Source: Rhodovulum tesquicola (lineage in GTDB: Bacteria; Pseudomonadota; Alphaproteobacteria; Rhodobacterales; Rhodobacteraceae). Taken from it: DNA of 64,000 bases. The stretch is taken from NCBI RefSeq assembly GCF_024128855.1, contig NZ_JAMYDV010000010.1:1-64000 (forward strand). Reading direction: 5' to 3'. The notes under the pieces were generated by a model, which ran no database searches, was not told where the DNA came from, and was given only the letters and a program-made list of their open reading frames with translations. Made by a program: the position numbers and the translations under genes. Of the stretch, positions 1 through 8,841 are shown piece after piece (the stretch's first letter is position 1; each line of letters starts with the position of its first letter).

Positions 1-921
1 TTCCGGCGCGAAAGCCTCGTCCAGACGATGCGTCAGATCGCCGGAGGACAGCGCCGTCAGACCCCGCCCCAGCCGCTCCACCGCAACCGCCTGCTCCGCG
101 CGCGACCGCTCGCGCTCGGCATCGGCCGCTTCGGCGGCGGCAAGCTTGTCGCGGAAGGCGAAGAGGCTCCGCCCGAGAACCCCGAACTCGTCTCTCCGGT
201 TTTCGACCTCGATCACCGTGGTGTAGCGTTCACTGGCCACGTCGTTCATCGCGCCAAGCGTGCTTGCAAGGGGCGCGGTGATGCTGCGCACCAGAAAGTA
301 GGACGTCGCCGCCAGAAACAGCAGGCCGACCGCCAGTGCCGCAAGCGCGGTATTGCGCTTGGCGGCGAGGTCGGCCTGGATGTCCGAGACATAGGCACCG
401 GTGCCGATCATCCAGCCCCAGGGCGCGAAGGCGGCAACATAGCCCATCTTCATTTCGGGGATGTCGGTGCCCGGCTTGTTGAACCAGTAATCGATCCGGC
501 CGGCGCCGTCCCTCTTCGCGATCCGGTGCATTTCCTGGAAGAACATCAGGCCCTTCACATCCCGGAACCCGGACTGATCCGCGCCGATCCAGTCCGGACG
601 GAAGGGATGCACCTGGAAGACCAGATCGTCGTCGAAGGCGAAAAAATAGCCGTCTCGCCCGAACCGATAGGTCGACAGGGTCTGGCGGCCCATGTCCTGC
701 GCCGCTTCGAGCGACAGCGTGCCCTCGGCGACCTGGCGGTCGAGATCGGCCAGTTGGCTGATCGCTGCGTCGGAAAGGGCGCCAAGTTCGGCCTCGCGCA
801 TGTCATAGGCGATTTCGACGGCCCGCAGCATCAGGAAGCTCGCCAGCGCAAGGGACAGCAGCAGCGCCAGAACGACGATCGCGTAGATCCGGGTGGAAAT
901 CCTGTGGAGCATCGTGGTCAT
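1..921 (-). CDS. Methyl-accepting chemotaxis protein, C-terminus cut off by window edge
   Basis: Receptor that senses a ligand in the periplasm and passes the signal to CheA/CheW. Reading the minus strand from the ATG at 921 gives an open frame of 307 codons that runs off the left edge. Seen: a first membrane helix (about residues 12-32), a periplasmic region of about 150 residues ending in a GYVAAFAPWGWMIGTGAYV-type motif typical of single-Cache (sCache_2) sensors, a second membrane helix (about 190-212) and a HAMP-like segment. The signalling hairpin would lie beyond the edge. AAGGGA lies 8 nt upstream of the ATG and supports this start. It is the last gene of the chemotaxis cluster in the window, after a 303-nt gap, so it may have its own promoter. 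Ligand unknown. Confidence 0.85.
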   Translation of the reverse strand, partial: MTTMLHRISTRIYAIVVLALLLSLALASFLMLRAVEIAYDMREAELGALSDAAISQLADLDRQVAEGTLSLEAAQDMGRQTLSTYRFGRDGYFFAFDDDLVFQVHPFRPDWIGADQSGFRDVKGLMFFQEMHRIAKRDGAGRIDYWFNKPGTDIPEMKMGYVAAFAPWGWMIGTGAYVSDIQADLAAKRNTALAALAVGLLFLAATSYFLVRSITAPLASTLGAMNDVASERYTTVIEVENRRDEFGVLGRSLFAFRDKLAAAEAADAERERSRAEQAVAVERLGRGLTALSSGDLTHRLDEAFAPE

Positions 922-953
922 GGCTGGTCCCTTTTGATGGCATGCCGGATGAT

Positions 954-971
954 GGTCGGAGTGATCCGACC
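954..971. repeat. Perfect 7-bp inverted repeat (hairpin) upstream of the receptor gene
   Basis: GGTCGGA, GTGA loop, then TCCGACC: a perfect hairpin 33 nt before the ATG of the receptor gene. It lies in the 303-nt gap 922-1224, which otherwise holds no convincing gene. No T-run follows on the minus strand, so a terminator is not clear; an operator or a 5' leader hairpin is equally possible. Confidence 0.45.
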
Positions 972-1224
972 CCATGATGAAGTCCGAGAGTGCGGAGCCT
1001 GCGTCGTCGCGGTCGCGCGGCAAGCCGGGGTTCGGGACCGCGGCGCCGCAGCCCCTGGATCGCGGCGGCGGCCGATCCGCGCTGCGGCTGGCGTGTGTGG
1101 CATGCGTCCGACCTCCTGCTTGTTGACGCGCCACGCGGGCACGCATTCTCCCACAAGGCCATGGCGGGGATTGCCATCCGGTTACCCGGGCCGCATCCCG
1201 ATCGGGAAACTGCGACAAAATCGA

Positions 1225-1602
1225 TCAAAAGACGTCGATATGGCCGCCGGAATGGGGCGCCTCGCGGCGGGTCGGCCCGCCGAACAGGGCGCGCAGCTGG
1301 TCCAGACGCAGATCCTCGAGCACGCTGCCGGGAATGCAGGTATCGGCGGGCGTCTCGCGGGCCAGACGCTCGGCCAGCGGACCCAGATCGTCGAGGATCT
1401 GGATCACCAGGTCGACAAGCTGCAATTCGCGCGCCCCGCCCGCGGAGGGTGCGGGCGTCCCCGTGCGCGCGAGCACCGCACGTTCATAGCGACGCAACAG
1501 ATCGGCGGCATGGCCGAGCTCATGCCCCAGCCCCCCGAGCAGCCGCGCCAGGTCGAGCGGCGCGGCCTCGCCGGGCAGGTCGATCCGGACCGGGGCGGTC
1601 AC
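1225..1602 (-). CDS. Conserved-position hypothetical protein of the chemotaxis operon
   Basis: 125-residue soluble protein of unknown function. The N-terminal 50 residues are predicted helical (Leu/Ala/His-rich), and no membrane segment or signal peptide is seen. Its ATG overlaps the stop codon of the upstream response-regulator gene in an ATGA, so it is translationally coupled to the che operon and probably belongs to the signalling module. I do not recognise the family. A small chemotaxis adaptor or phosphatase role is only a guess from context. Confidence 0.7.
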   Translation of the reverse strand: MTAPVRIDLPGEAAPLDLARLLGGLGHELGHAADLLRRYERAVLARTGTPAPSAGGARELQLVDLVIQILDDLGPLAERLARETPADTCIPGSVLEDLRLDQLRALFGGPTRREAPHSGGHIDVF

Positions 1603-1985
1603 AACCGGCCTACCACGGCCTCGATGGCCTTCTTCATGGTGGCGGTGGTGAAGGGCTTCTTGACGAGATTGTTCAGGCCCAGTTGCTGGCCCTTCTGGAT
1701 CAGTTCGGGCGTCGGCGTGCCGGTCACCAGGATATAGCCGATGCGATGGGTCGACCGGTTGCGCCGCAACCCCTCGAGCAGTTGCAGCCCGTCCATGCCG
1801 GGCATGTTGTGATCGGCAAGGACAAGGTGGACCGGGTCGGCGACAAGCCGGTTCAGCGCGGATTTCCCGTTGTTTTCCGCGCTGATCTGGAAAATCCCGA
1901 TCTCTTCCAGCGACTGGGTGACCAGGCCGCGGCTGACGGCCATATCGTCCACGACCATGACGCGAAGCGAATCCTTGAGCGACAT
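1599..1985 (-). CDS. cheY: CheY-like single-domain response regulator
   Basis: 128-residue receiver domain. The acidic pocket is visible (VVDDMAVSRG near residues 11-20), the phospho-acceptor Asp sits in LADHNMPGMDG, the conserved Thr in LVTGT and the Lys in VKKPFT. There is no output domain, so it should act by phosphorylation-dependent protein binding, classically at the flagellar motor or as a phosphate sink. The start at 1985 is supported by GGAAAGGA upstream; that sequence sits in the end of cheR, only 2 nt away. It is the second of two CheY-type proteins in this operon. Which one contacts the motor cannot be told from the sequence. Confidence 0.93.
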   Translation of the reverse strand: MSLKDSLRVMVVDDMAVSRGLVTQSLEEIGIFQISAENNGKSALNRLVADPVHLVLADHNMPGMDGLQLLEGLRRNRSTHRIGYILVTGTPTPELIQKGQQLGLNNLVKKPFTTATMKKAIEAVVGRL

Positions 1986-1987
1986 CT

Positions 1988-2890
1988 TCAGTCCTTTCCT
2001 TCTGGTAACGATGGCCTCGGCGCGCCCTGGGCGCACTTGCGGTAGGCGGTGACCCCGGCGGTCTCGAGCAGGCCGGTGGCCGGGCCGGTCACCCGCTCGG
2101 AATGGCCGATGAAGAGCATGCCGCCCGCGGGCAGCTTCTCGGCGAAGCGCAGCCAGAGCGATTGCTGGGTGGCCTTGTCGAAATAGATCGCCATGTTGCG
2201 GCACATGATCGCGTCGAACAGGCCCGGCATCGGCCAGGGGCCGTTGATGTTCAGCCGCCGGAAGGTGATGAGCGGGCGCAGCTCGGGGCGGATCTGGCGC
2301 TGCGCCTTGTTGCGCTCGACCGGGTCGAAGATGCGCGCCTCCCAGTCGCCGGGCGGCGTCTTGCAATCCTCGGCGGGATAGCGCCCCTCCTCGGCCCGCC
2401 GGAGCACGAACGGGTCGAGATCGGTGGCCAGGATCTTGATGTCGAGCCGGGCGGCCTCGGGGCAGAGCTTCAGGACACTGCCCGCCAGCGAATAGGGTTC
2501 CTGCCCGCTGGAACAGCCCGCCGACCACAGCCGCACCCGCCCGCGATTGCGCGCCCGCGCGATCAGCGGCGGCAGCACCTCGTCCTCGAGCTGGGTGAAA
2601 TGGTGATGCTCGCGATAGAAATGGGTGACATTCGTGGTGAGGGCCGAGATGAAGTGATCGCTCTCCTGCTCGAGATTGGCCTGAAGATAGGCGTGATAGG
2701 CGCTGAAATCCTCCAGGCCGAGGACGACGATCCGCTTGCCCAGCCTGGAATGGATCATGGCCTTCTTCGAGGGTTCCAGATGCAGCCCGTATTCCGTCTT
2801 CGCGAATCCGGCGATCCGGGCGAAATCGCTTTCGACGAACGGAATGTCCGCGGAACGCCGGAAGGCGGAAGAGGTGGGCTGCGCGGTCAT
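1988..2890 (-). CDS. cheR: Chemotaxis protein methyltransferase CheR
   Basis: 300-residue S-adenosylmethionine-dependent glutamate methyltransferase that adapts chemoreceptors. Seen: the N-terminal helical CheR domain (KTEYGLHLEPSKKAMI-type), then the catalytic Rossmann domain with SAGCSSGQEPYSLA for SAM binding, ILATDLDPFVL, and IMCRNMAIYFDK. The length is normal for the family. Its ATG overlaps the end of cheW by 4 nt (2887-2890). No cheB methylesterase gene is seen in the window; it may lie beyond the left edge. Confidence 0.95.
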   Translation of the reverse strand: MTAQPTSSAFRRSADIPFVESDFARIAGFAKTEYGLHLEPSKKAMIHSRLGKRIVVLGLEDFSAYHAYLQANLEQESDHFISALTTNVTHFYREHHHFTQLEDEVLPPLIARARNRGRVRLWSAGCSSGQEPYSLAGSVLKLCPEAARLDIKILATDLDPFVLRRAEEGRYPAEDCKTPPGDWEARIFDPVERNKAQRQIRPELRPLITFRRLNINGPWPMPGLFDAIMCRNMAIYFDKATQQSLWLRFAEKLPAGGMLFIGHSERVTGPATGLLETAGVTAYRKCAQGAPRPSLPEGKD

Positions 2891-3354
2891 GCGACTTCCC
2901 GCAACACGCTGGGCAGCAGCACCGAGGGCGAGAGGATGCGCGACATGCCTTCCTCGATCGAGATCAGGCCGAGGATGCTGTTGGGCACGTCGCCGCGGCC
3001 CATGGCGGGCGCCTCGCAGATCTGCTCGCCGCTGACGGTCAGGATTTCCGACACCGAGTCGACCAGCAGGCCCACGGTCTTGTCGCCCACGGCGACGACC
3101 ATGATGACATGGCGGGGCGAGGCGTCGCATTTGCCAAGCCCGAGCCGCGCGGCCAGGTCGACGATCGGGATCACCGCCCCGCGCAGGTTCATCACGCCCA
3201 GCACGGCGCTTTCCGCCTGCGGCAGCGCGGTCACCGGCGACCAGCGCCGGATCTCGCGGATCTGCGTGATCTCGATGCAATAGCTCTGGCCGCCCGCCTT
3301 CAGGGTCACGAACTCCAGAACGTCGTCCTCAGACCATTGCTGCGGTCTTGCCAT
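2887..3354 (-). CDS. cheW: Chemotaxis adaptor CheW
   Basis: 155-residue adaptor coupling receptors to CheA. Seen: the SH3-like CheW fold with FVTLKAGGQSYCIEITQIREI at the start, VLGVMNLRGAVIPIVDLAARLGL in the middle and a VGLLVDSVSEIL strand. The gene begins inside the end of cheA (26-nt overlap) and ends 4 nt into cheR, indicating translational coupling. Cytoplasmic, part of the receptor array. Confidence 0.95.
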   Translation of the reverse strand: MARPQQWSEDDVLEFVTLKAGGQSYCIEITQIREIRRWSPVTALPQAESAVLGVMNLRGAVIPIVDLAARLGLGKCDASPRHVIMVVAVGDKTVGLLVDSVSEILTVSGEQICEAPAMGRGDVPNSILGLISIEEGMSRILSPSVLLPSVLREVA

Positions 3355-5548
3355 GCTGCGTCTCCTCTATCAGCGCCACGTCCCGGCCGAGATCTCCGGC
3401 AAGGGTTAGGATGGCATCGGTGTCGATGATCAGGGCGATACGGCCATCGCCCAGGATTGTGGCGGCCGAGATCCCCTCGATCGCGCCGTAATTGCCCTCG
3501 AGGCTCTTGACCACGACCTGCCGCTGGTCGGAAATCTCGTCCACGGCCAGGGCGACATGGCCCGAGCGTTCCGAGCGGATCAGGATCAGGATATTCTCCG
3601 AGGAGATCTCGTCCCCGCAGGTGAAGCCGAGCAGGTTGCCCAGATGCACGATCGGCACATAGGTGCCGCGGATCGACAGCAGCCGACCCTCGCGGCCATA
3701 GGGCACGATATCCTGCGGGCGCGGGCGGATCGTTTCCAGCACGCTAGAGAGCGGCGCGACCAGCGTCTGGCCGGCGGCGTGGATCACCATCCCGTCCATC
3801 ACCGCAAGCGTCAGCGGCAGCGAGATCGAGAACAGCGTGCCCTCGCCCGGGCGGCTGGAGATCGTCACCTTGCCGCCCAGCGTGGTGATCGCGGTCTTGA
3901 CCACGTCCATCCCCACGCCACGGCCCGACAGGTTGGTCACCTTCTCGGCGGTCGAGAACCCGGCCATGAACAGCAGGTTGTCGATCTCGGGCTCGCTGAG
4001 CTTGGCATCCGCCGGCACCAGGCCCTTGGACACCGCGATCTCGAGGATGCGCTTGCGGTTCAGCCCGGCACCGTCATCGGCGATTTCGATCAGCACATCG
4101 CCCGAACGATGCGCGGCCGAAAGCCGGATCGTGCCCATCACCGGCTTGCCCGCGGCGATGCGTTTCTCGGGGCTTTCGATGCCGTGATCGACGGCGTTGC
4201 GGATCATGTGGGTCAGCGGTTCGGCAAGACGCTCGACCAGGGTCTTGTCGATCTCCGTCCCCTCGCCTTCGGCAACCAGGACGACCTCCTTGCCCAGGCT
4301 GTCCGCGGCCTCGCGCACGATGCGCTGCATCCGCTGGAACAGGGGCTTGACCGGCTGGGCGCGGATCGCCATGACGCCTTCCTGCAACTCGCGGGCGAGA
4401 TACTGGTAGTCGTCCAGATCGCTCATGATGTCGGAATTCGAGGCCAGCCCGGTCTCCTGCAGTTTCTGCGCGATCACCGCCTGGTTGATGATCAGTTCGC
4501 CCACCGTGTTGATCAGCCGGTCCACCCTTTCGGGATCGACCCTGAGCGTGGTCTGCGGCACGGGTGACGCGGCCTTCGCGGCGCCCTTCGCCGGGTTGAC
4601 CGGCTCGGCGGCGACCGGGGCGCGCGTTTCGGCGGCAAGCGCCAGCTCGATCGGCGCCGGTGCCGTCTCGCGCGGGGCGGCGGCGCGGAACTCCACCTGC
4701 GGCGGCGCGGTCTCTTCGGCCACGGACGGGGGCGGGAGGTCCGGCACGGGTTCGGCCCCGTCCGCGCCGGGATCGTCGACCGCCTCGATCTGGCAGAGAT
4801 CCTCGAGGAACATGAAGACGTCGCGCACGGCATCCTCGGTCATCTGCCCACGCAGCGTCAGGTCCCAGTTGAGATAGCACCGCTCCGGGTCGAACGCGTC
4901 CGCCTCGGGCAGCGCCGACAGGTCGCAGCGGGTCTCCACATGGCCGAGCATGGCAAGCTCGGAGAACAGCAGGACCGGGTCATGGCCGTTGCGGAACAGA
5001 TCGGAGGACGCGGTCAGGCGGATGCGGAAGCAGGTCTCGCCCGCCTGCGCGGGCGCCGTGTCCTCGTCCCCCTCCTCGCCGAGCGGGTCCAGAACGAGCG
5101 GCTGGAACCCGAAGAAGTCCATGTCCGCGCCCATGTCCGCCGCGGCGTCCCCCGCGTCCTCCGCCGCCGTGCCCGACAGCTCGTTCAGCTTGTCGAGGAT
5201 GGCGGGCATCGCCTCGGGGATCTCGGTGCTGTCGGCCTGGGCAAGTTCCACCAGATCGGCCAGCATGTCGCCCGAGCGCAGGATCGTGTGCAGCGCATCG
5301 GTATCGGGCACCAGCTCGCCCGAGCGCACCCGGTCGAGCACCGTCTCGAAGCAATGGGCGAAGGTGACCAGGTTCTCCAGCCCGAAGGCCCCGGCCGCGC
5401 CCTTGATCGAATGCACCGCGCGGAAGATCGCGTTCACCGTGTCGTCGTCGGCACTGCCGGCGATCATGTCCTGCGAACCTTCGGACAGCTGTTCCAGAAG
5501 GTCCTCGCACTCGGCGAAGAAAGTGGCCTTGAGATCATCGCGAGACAT
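3329..5548 (-). CDS. cheA: Chemotaxis histidine kinase CheA
   Basis: 739-residue hybrid-free CheA. Domains in order: Hpt domain at about 1-105 with phospho-acceptor His46 in RAVHSIKGAAGAFG; a second acidic region up to about 270; a Pro/Ala-rich linker at about 270-345; dimerisation helices beginning TTLRVDPERVDRLINTVGEL; an ATPase domain with LVERLAEPLTHMIRNAVDHG (N box), IADDGAGL (G1) and GRGVGMDVV (G2); and a C-terminal CheW-like domain. The gene starts 2 nt after cheY (5551) and overlaps cheW by 26 nt. It autophosphorylates in the receptor array and passes phosphate to the two CheY proteins encoded beside it. Confidence 0.96.
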   Translation of the reverse strand: MSRDDLKATFFAECEDLLEQLSEGSQDMIAGSADDDTVNAIFRAVHSIKGAAGAFGLENLVTFAHCFETVLDRVRSGELVPDTDALHTILRSGDMLADLVELAQADSTEIPEAMPAILDKLNELSGTAAEDAGDAAADMGADMDFFGFQPLVLDPLGEEGDEDTAPAQAGETCFRIRLTASSDLFRNGHDPVLLFSELAMLGHVETRCDLSALPEADAFDPERCYLNWDLTLRGQMTEDAVRDVFMFLEDLCQIEAVDDPGADGAEPVPDLPPPSVAEETAPPQVEFRAAAPRETAPAPIELALAAETRAPVAAEPVNPAKGAAKAASPVPQTTLRVDPERVDRLINTVGELIINQAVIAQKLQETGLASNSDIMSDLDDYQYLARELQEGVMAIRAQPVKPLFQRMQRIVREAADSLGKEVVLVAEGEGTEIDKTLVERLAEPLTHMIRNAVDHGIESPEKRIAAGKPVMGTIRLSAAHRSGDVLIEIADDGAGLNRKRILEIAVSKGLVPADAKLSEPEIDNLLFMAGFSTAEKVTNLSGRGVGMDVVKTAITTLGGKVTISSRPGEGTLFSISLPLTLAVMDGMVIHAAGQTLVAPLSSVLETIRPRPQDIVPYGREGRLLSIRGTYVPIVHLGNLLGFTCGDEISSENILILIRSERSGHVALAVDEISDQRQVVVKSLEGNYGAIEGISAATILGDGRIALIIDTDAILTLAGDLGRDVALIEETQHGKTAAMV

Positions 5549-5550
5549 GG

Positions 5551-5919
5551 TCAGCGCACCCCCGTCACACGGCGGATCACGCTGATCAGGCCTTCGTCCT
5601 CGAACGGCTTGACGATCCAGCCCGTCGCCCCGGCATTGCGCGCGCGTTCCTTCAGCGCGGGGCCGCTTTCGGTGGTCAGCACCAGGATCGGCACGCGCGC
5701 GTTCACGCCGCCGCCGCGGATCGATTCGATCACGCCGAACCCGTCCATCTTGGGCATGTTGATGTCGGTGATGACCGCGTCGTACTGGTCCTGCTGGAAC
5801 ACGTCGACGCCATGCACGCCGTCATTCGCCGTGGTCACCGAGAAGCCGGCCGAGCTCAGCACCTCGCGCACCATCTCTCGCATGGTCAGGGAATCGTCGA
5901 TGGCAAGAATGTTGATCAT
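5551..5919 (-). CDS. cheY: CheY-like chemotaxis response regulator
   Basis: 122-residue receiver domain alone. Asp8-Asp9 form the acidic pocket, Asp52 in ITDINMPKMDG is the phospho-acceptor, and LTTES and VKPFEDE supply the conserved Thr and Lys. It is the closer match of the two to classic CheY proteins. The ATG overlaps the TAA of the upstream STAS gene by one base. It precedes cheA, so kinase and target are made together. Confidence 0.95.
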   Translation of the reverse strand: MINILAIDDSLTMREMVREVLSSAGFSVTTANDGVHGVDVFQQDQYDAVITDINMPKMDGFGVIESIRGGGVNARVPILVLTTESGPALKERARNAGATGWIVKPFEDEGLISVIRRVTGVR

Positions 5920-6209
5920 TACTGCACTCCTTCGGTGCCGAGAATCGCCTCGCCCAGGCCGAGCAGCCGCAACCCCTCGACGAAGCCCTCGGAGGGCTCG
6001 AGGATGTCGAAACTGCCGCCGCCGGCCTCGACATGGCGCCTGAGAAAGGCAAGAAGCTGGGCCGCGAGCGCGGTGGGCGCATCGGCCCCGTCGGCGTGCA
6101 GGGTCACGGCATGCGGCCCGTCCCCCAGCACCGCCTTCACGATCTCGCCGGGCGCGTCGGCCCAGGCGGGATCGCGGATATCGAGATCCAGGTGACGATC
6201 AGGCTCCAT
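5919..6209 (-). CDS. STAS-domain protein heading the chemotaxis operon
   Basis: 96-residue protein with the layout of a STAS domain (short strands, then VTLHADGADAPTALAAQLLAFLRRHVE and GSFDILEPSEGFVEGLRLLGL). Small STAS proteins often head alphaproteobacterial che operons; their exact role is not established. It is the first gene of the unit that continues through cheY, cheA, cheW and cheR, and it shares one base with the cheY start. Start chosen at 6209, the only ATG giving a full domain. Confidence 0.75.
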   Translation of the reverse strand: MEPDRHLDLDIRDPAWADAPGEIVKAVLGDGPHAVTLHADGADAPTALAAQLLAFLRRHVEAGGGSFDILEPSEGFVEGLRLLGLGEAILGTEGVQ

Positions 6210-6631
6210 TCCGAATCCCCGTTTTCCTGTGTGTCAATCAATGTCTCTGTCTGTCTAAGCCCGCGAAGCCTAAGAACTGGTGAACATGTCCCGTCCGGCC
6301 CGCCCCCCACAAAGGCACCCCGCGGAGCCCCTGCCTATCGCCGCCCGATGGGTCGGTTTTTGGGCGGCGGCTGGACGTCTCGGTGGCACGGGCATGTCAT
6401 CGGCGGCGCGGGGCCCAGCCTGTCGGGGGGCCAGGGGCCGTCGCCGGGAGGGGCGGCAAACCGATTCGCACGGGGCATCCGGGGCGGGTCGTCCGGGCCG
6501 ATCCGGGGAATGCACCGCGCGGGGAAGGGCCGGAGGCCGAAACGGGCGGACCCGGGACGCGTCGGGGGGCATCGCAGGGGTCGAACCGCCCGCCGACGCG
6601 CCCCTGCGCCGCATGCGGGCGACCGGCGCCG
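6210..6631. promoter_or_regulatory. Gene-free 422-nt region upstream of the chemotaxis operon
   Basis: No convincing gene is present. The 80 nt nearest the STAS gene are clearly less GC-rich and, on the minus strand, contain a TTGACA hexamer about 30 nt before the start codon, so the che promoter probably lies here. The remainder (about 6290-6630) is extremely GC-rich and is open in several frames only because stop codons are rare at that composition. It also lies downstream of the receptor gene ending at 6632. No clear terminator was seen. Confidence 0.4.
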
Positions 6632-8701
6632 CTAGGCCGCCGAGGCGCGCAGCGGCACCGCCCCGTGAGCGGCCGCATGGAACCGCGCCACCAGCGCGCG
6701 CAGCCGTTCGCCCTCGGCCTGGAGCGTGTCGCTCGCCGCCGTCGTCTCCTCGAACATCGCCGCGTTGTGCTGGGTCACATGGTCGAGCTGGCCGACCGCG
6801 ATGTTGATCTCGCCCAGGCCCACGGATTGCTCTCCGGCCAGCTTGGCGATCTCGCTGACCCGGTCGGTGACGCCCTCGACCGCCGCGACGATGGCGTCCA
6901 GCGCCTCGCCGGTGCGCCCGACAAGGCCCACGCCCAGCTTGACCTTCTCGCCCGAGGACGAGATCAGCGCGCCGATCTCGTGGGCGGCCTCGGCGGTGCG
7001 CTGGGCAAGCGCCCGCACTTCCGAGGCGACGACGCCGAAACCGCTGCCCGCACCGCCCGCCCGCGCCGCCTCGACCCCGGCATTCAGCGCCAGCAGGTTG
7101 GTCTGGAAAGCGATGTCGTCGATCACATGGATGATCCGCGCGATCTCTCCGGCCGAGGCGTCGATCTCGCCCATCGCGCGCACCGTCTCGCCCACGATCT
7201 GCGCGCCGGACTGGGCCTTGCCGATGGCATCCCGGCCGATCGCGTCGGCGCCGCGCGCGCCCTCGGCGGTGGCGCCGATCGAGGTGGTCAGATCCTGCAG
7301 GGCCGCCGCGGTCTCTTCCAGCGTGGCGGCCGCATTCTCGGTCCGCTGCGACAGCTCATGCGCCGAGCCGTTGATCGCGGCGACGCTGGCATTGATCGTC
7401 TGGGCCGAATCCGTGATGTCGGCGATCAGTTCCCCAAGGCTGGCAACCGTGGCATTGTAGTCGCGGCGCAGCGCGTCGTAGCCTTCGCCCAGATCGGCGT
7501 CGATATGCGCCCCCATATCGCCCGCGGCCAGCCGCCTCAGCCCCTCGGCCAGGGTGTCCACCACTGCCTTCTGATGCGCCTGGGCGGCGTCGCGGTCGCG
7601 TTTCAGCGCATGTTCCTTGGCGATGCTTTCGCGGAAATGGACCAGCGCCTCGGCCATCTGCCCGATCTCGCCACCGACCTTGCGGTCGGCCTGGAAATCG
7701 AGGTCGAGATCGCCCCCGGCCAGCCGCCGCATCTTGGCGATCATCCGCAAGAGCGCCTTCGAGATCTGCCCGCTGAACAGCACCGCAAGGCCCAACCCCG
7801 CCAGCAGCGCCACCGCCCCGGCCCCGAAGGCCAGCAGGCGCATCTGCCCCGCGATCGCCAGATAGGCGCTGCGCGGCACCATGACATGCACGAGCCCCGC
7901 GGTATTGCCTGCGAAATCGGCCACCGGAATGATCCGCGCGGCATAGCTCTGCCCGGCGATTTGCAGTTCGCGCGCGGCGTTCGCCTCGTCCTCGGCCGCC
8001 TCCGCCGCAGCGGGCGTCAGCAACGGGTCACCGGCGATGGTGGCCACCGCGCGCTGGATCGTGGCATCCGTGGCCGAAAAGCCCGCGATGCTGGTATCGG
8101 GCAGGATGTAGAATTCAAGCTGCGTGTCGCTGTTGCGCACCAGCCCCTGAAAGAACGCCGCATCCAGATCGAGCCCGATCTCGACCGTGCCGACATGCCG
8201 CCCCTGATGGGCCACGGGGCTGATGCCGCGAATGCCCAGCCCGCCCCGGCCGCGTTCCAGACCGGCCAGCGGCGCCTTGCGCGCATTGGCCTCGATCACC
8301 GTCTTGCGGAAGGCCGACAGGTCGTCGCCGAACTGGTCGGGCTGATGCACCCGGAACAGCGAGGTGGCGGGCGGTTCGTGGAACTGGAACTGCACGATGC
8401 CGCGCTCGGCGCGCATCTGCGCGAAACCGGGCACGAACAGCGCGGCCAGCCGGTCGCGGTCCTGCGCGGCGGCGGCGGCTTGCACCTCGGGGATCGCGGC
8501 GACAAGGGCGGCGGTGGTCAGCGCGCTGCCGATCCGGTCGTCGATCGCCGCCTGAAGGCGCAGCTCGAACTGGTCCAGCTCGCGCAGCGTGCCGCGGTCG
8601 ATCAGGCCCTTCATGCCCCAGAGCATCGGCGCCAGCACCAGTCCGGCGGTCATCAGGACCGACACGGAAATCGCCAGGATAATTCTTTTTCTGAAGGACA
8701 T
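6632..8701 (-). CDS. Methyl-accepting chemotaxis protein, complete
   Basis: 689-residue receptor. A first membrane helix at about 7-30 is followed by a large periplasmic domain of about 250 residues (double-Cache-like length), a second membrane helix at about 288-312, HAMP segments at about 313-440 and a signalling domain at about 440-675. The hairpin tip reads IDDIAFQTNLLALNAGVEAARAG followed by GFGVVASEVRALAQRTAEAA, which is diagnostic. It contains GGGGGAG just before the ATG. It lies directly upstream of the cheA operon on the same strand but is separated by a 422-nt gap. The periplasmic ligand cannot be predicted. Confidence 0.94.
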   Translation of the reverse strand: MSFRKRIILAISVSVLMTAGLVLAPMLWGMKGLIDRGTLRELDQFELRLQAAIDDRIGSALTTAALVAAIPEVQAAAAAQDRDRLAALFVPGFAQMRAERGIVQFQFHEPPATSLFRVHQPDQFGDDLSAFRKTVIEANARKAPLAGLERGRGGLGIRGISPVAHQGRHVGTVEIGLDLDAAFFQGLVRNSDTQLEFYILPDTSIAGFSATDATIQRAVATIAGDPLLTPAAAEAAEDEANAARELQIAGQSYAARIIPVADFAGNTAGLVHVMVPRSAYLAIAGQMRLLAFGAGAVALLAGLGLAVLFSGQISKALLRMIAKMRRLAGGDLDLDFQADRKVGGEIGQMAEALVHFRESIAKEHALKRDRDAAQAHQKAVVDTLAEGLRRLAAGDMGAHIDADLGEGYDALRRDYNATVASLGELIADITDSAQTINASVAAINGSAHELSQRTENAAATLEETAAALQDLTTSIGATAEGARGADAIGRDAIGKAQSGAQIVGETVRAMGEIDASAGEIARIIHVIDDIAFQTNLLALNAGVEAARAGGAGSGFGVVASEVRALAQRTAEAAHEIGALISSSGEKVKLGVGLVGRTGEALDAIVAAVEGVTDRVSEIAKLAGEQSVGLGEINIAVGQLDHVTQHNAAMFEETTAASDTLQAEGERLRALVARFHAAAHGAVPLRASAA

Positions 8702-8800
8702 GGAACGCTCCCCCTTGTCCGGGACTGGGCGCCGCGAAACATCGGCACGCGCGAGGAAGCATTCAGAACAGATGTTACTTCGGGCTTAAGCCGCCTGTCG

Positions 8801-8826
8801 GGGATCCTTCGGATTTTACCGATCCC
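8801..8826. terminator. Hairpin between livF and the receptor gene (possible terminator)
   Basis: GGGATC at 8801-8806 pairs with GATCCC at 8821-8826, with an inner TCGG/CCGA pairing as an alternative. It lies 16 nt after the livF stop on the minus strand and before the receptor gene, where a terminator would be expected. There is no clear T-run, so this is tentative. Confidence 0.3.
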
Positions 8827-8841
8827 GCGCTGCGGGGCGCC

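Noticed and set aside
918-1154. 78-codon minus-strand ORF ending at the receptor start
   Set aside because: Arg/Ala/Thr-rich without domain or ribosome site; it covers the hairpin and promoter area of the receptor gene.
6280-6807. Overlapping plus-strand ORFs of 114-200 codons in the GC-rich gap
   Set aside because: Composition is almost only Arg, Gly, Pro and Ala, no ribosome site or recognisable domain, and the frames overlap each other and a real receptor gene.
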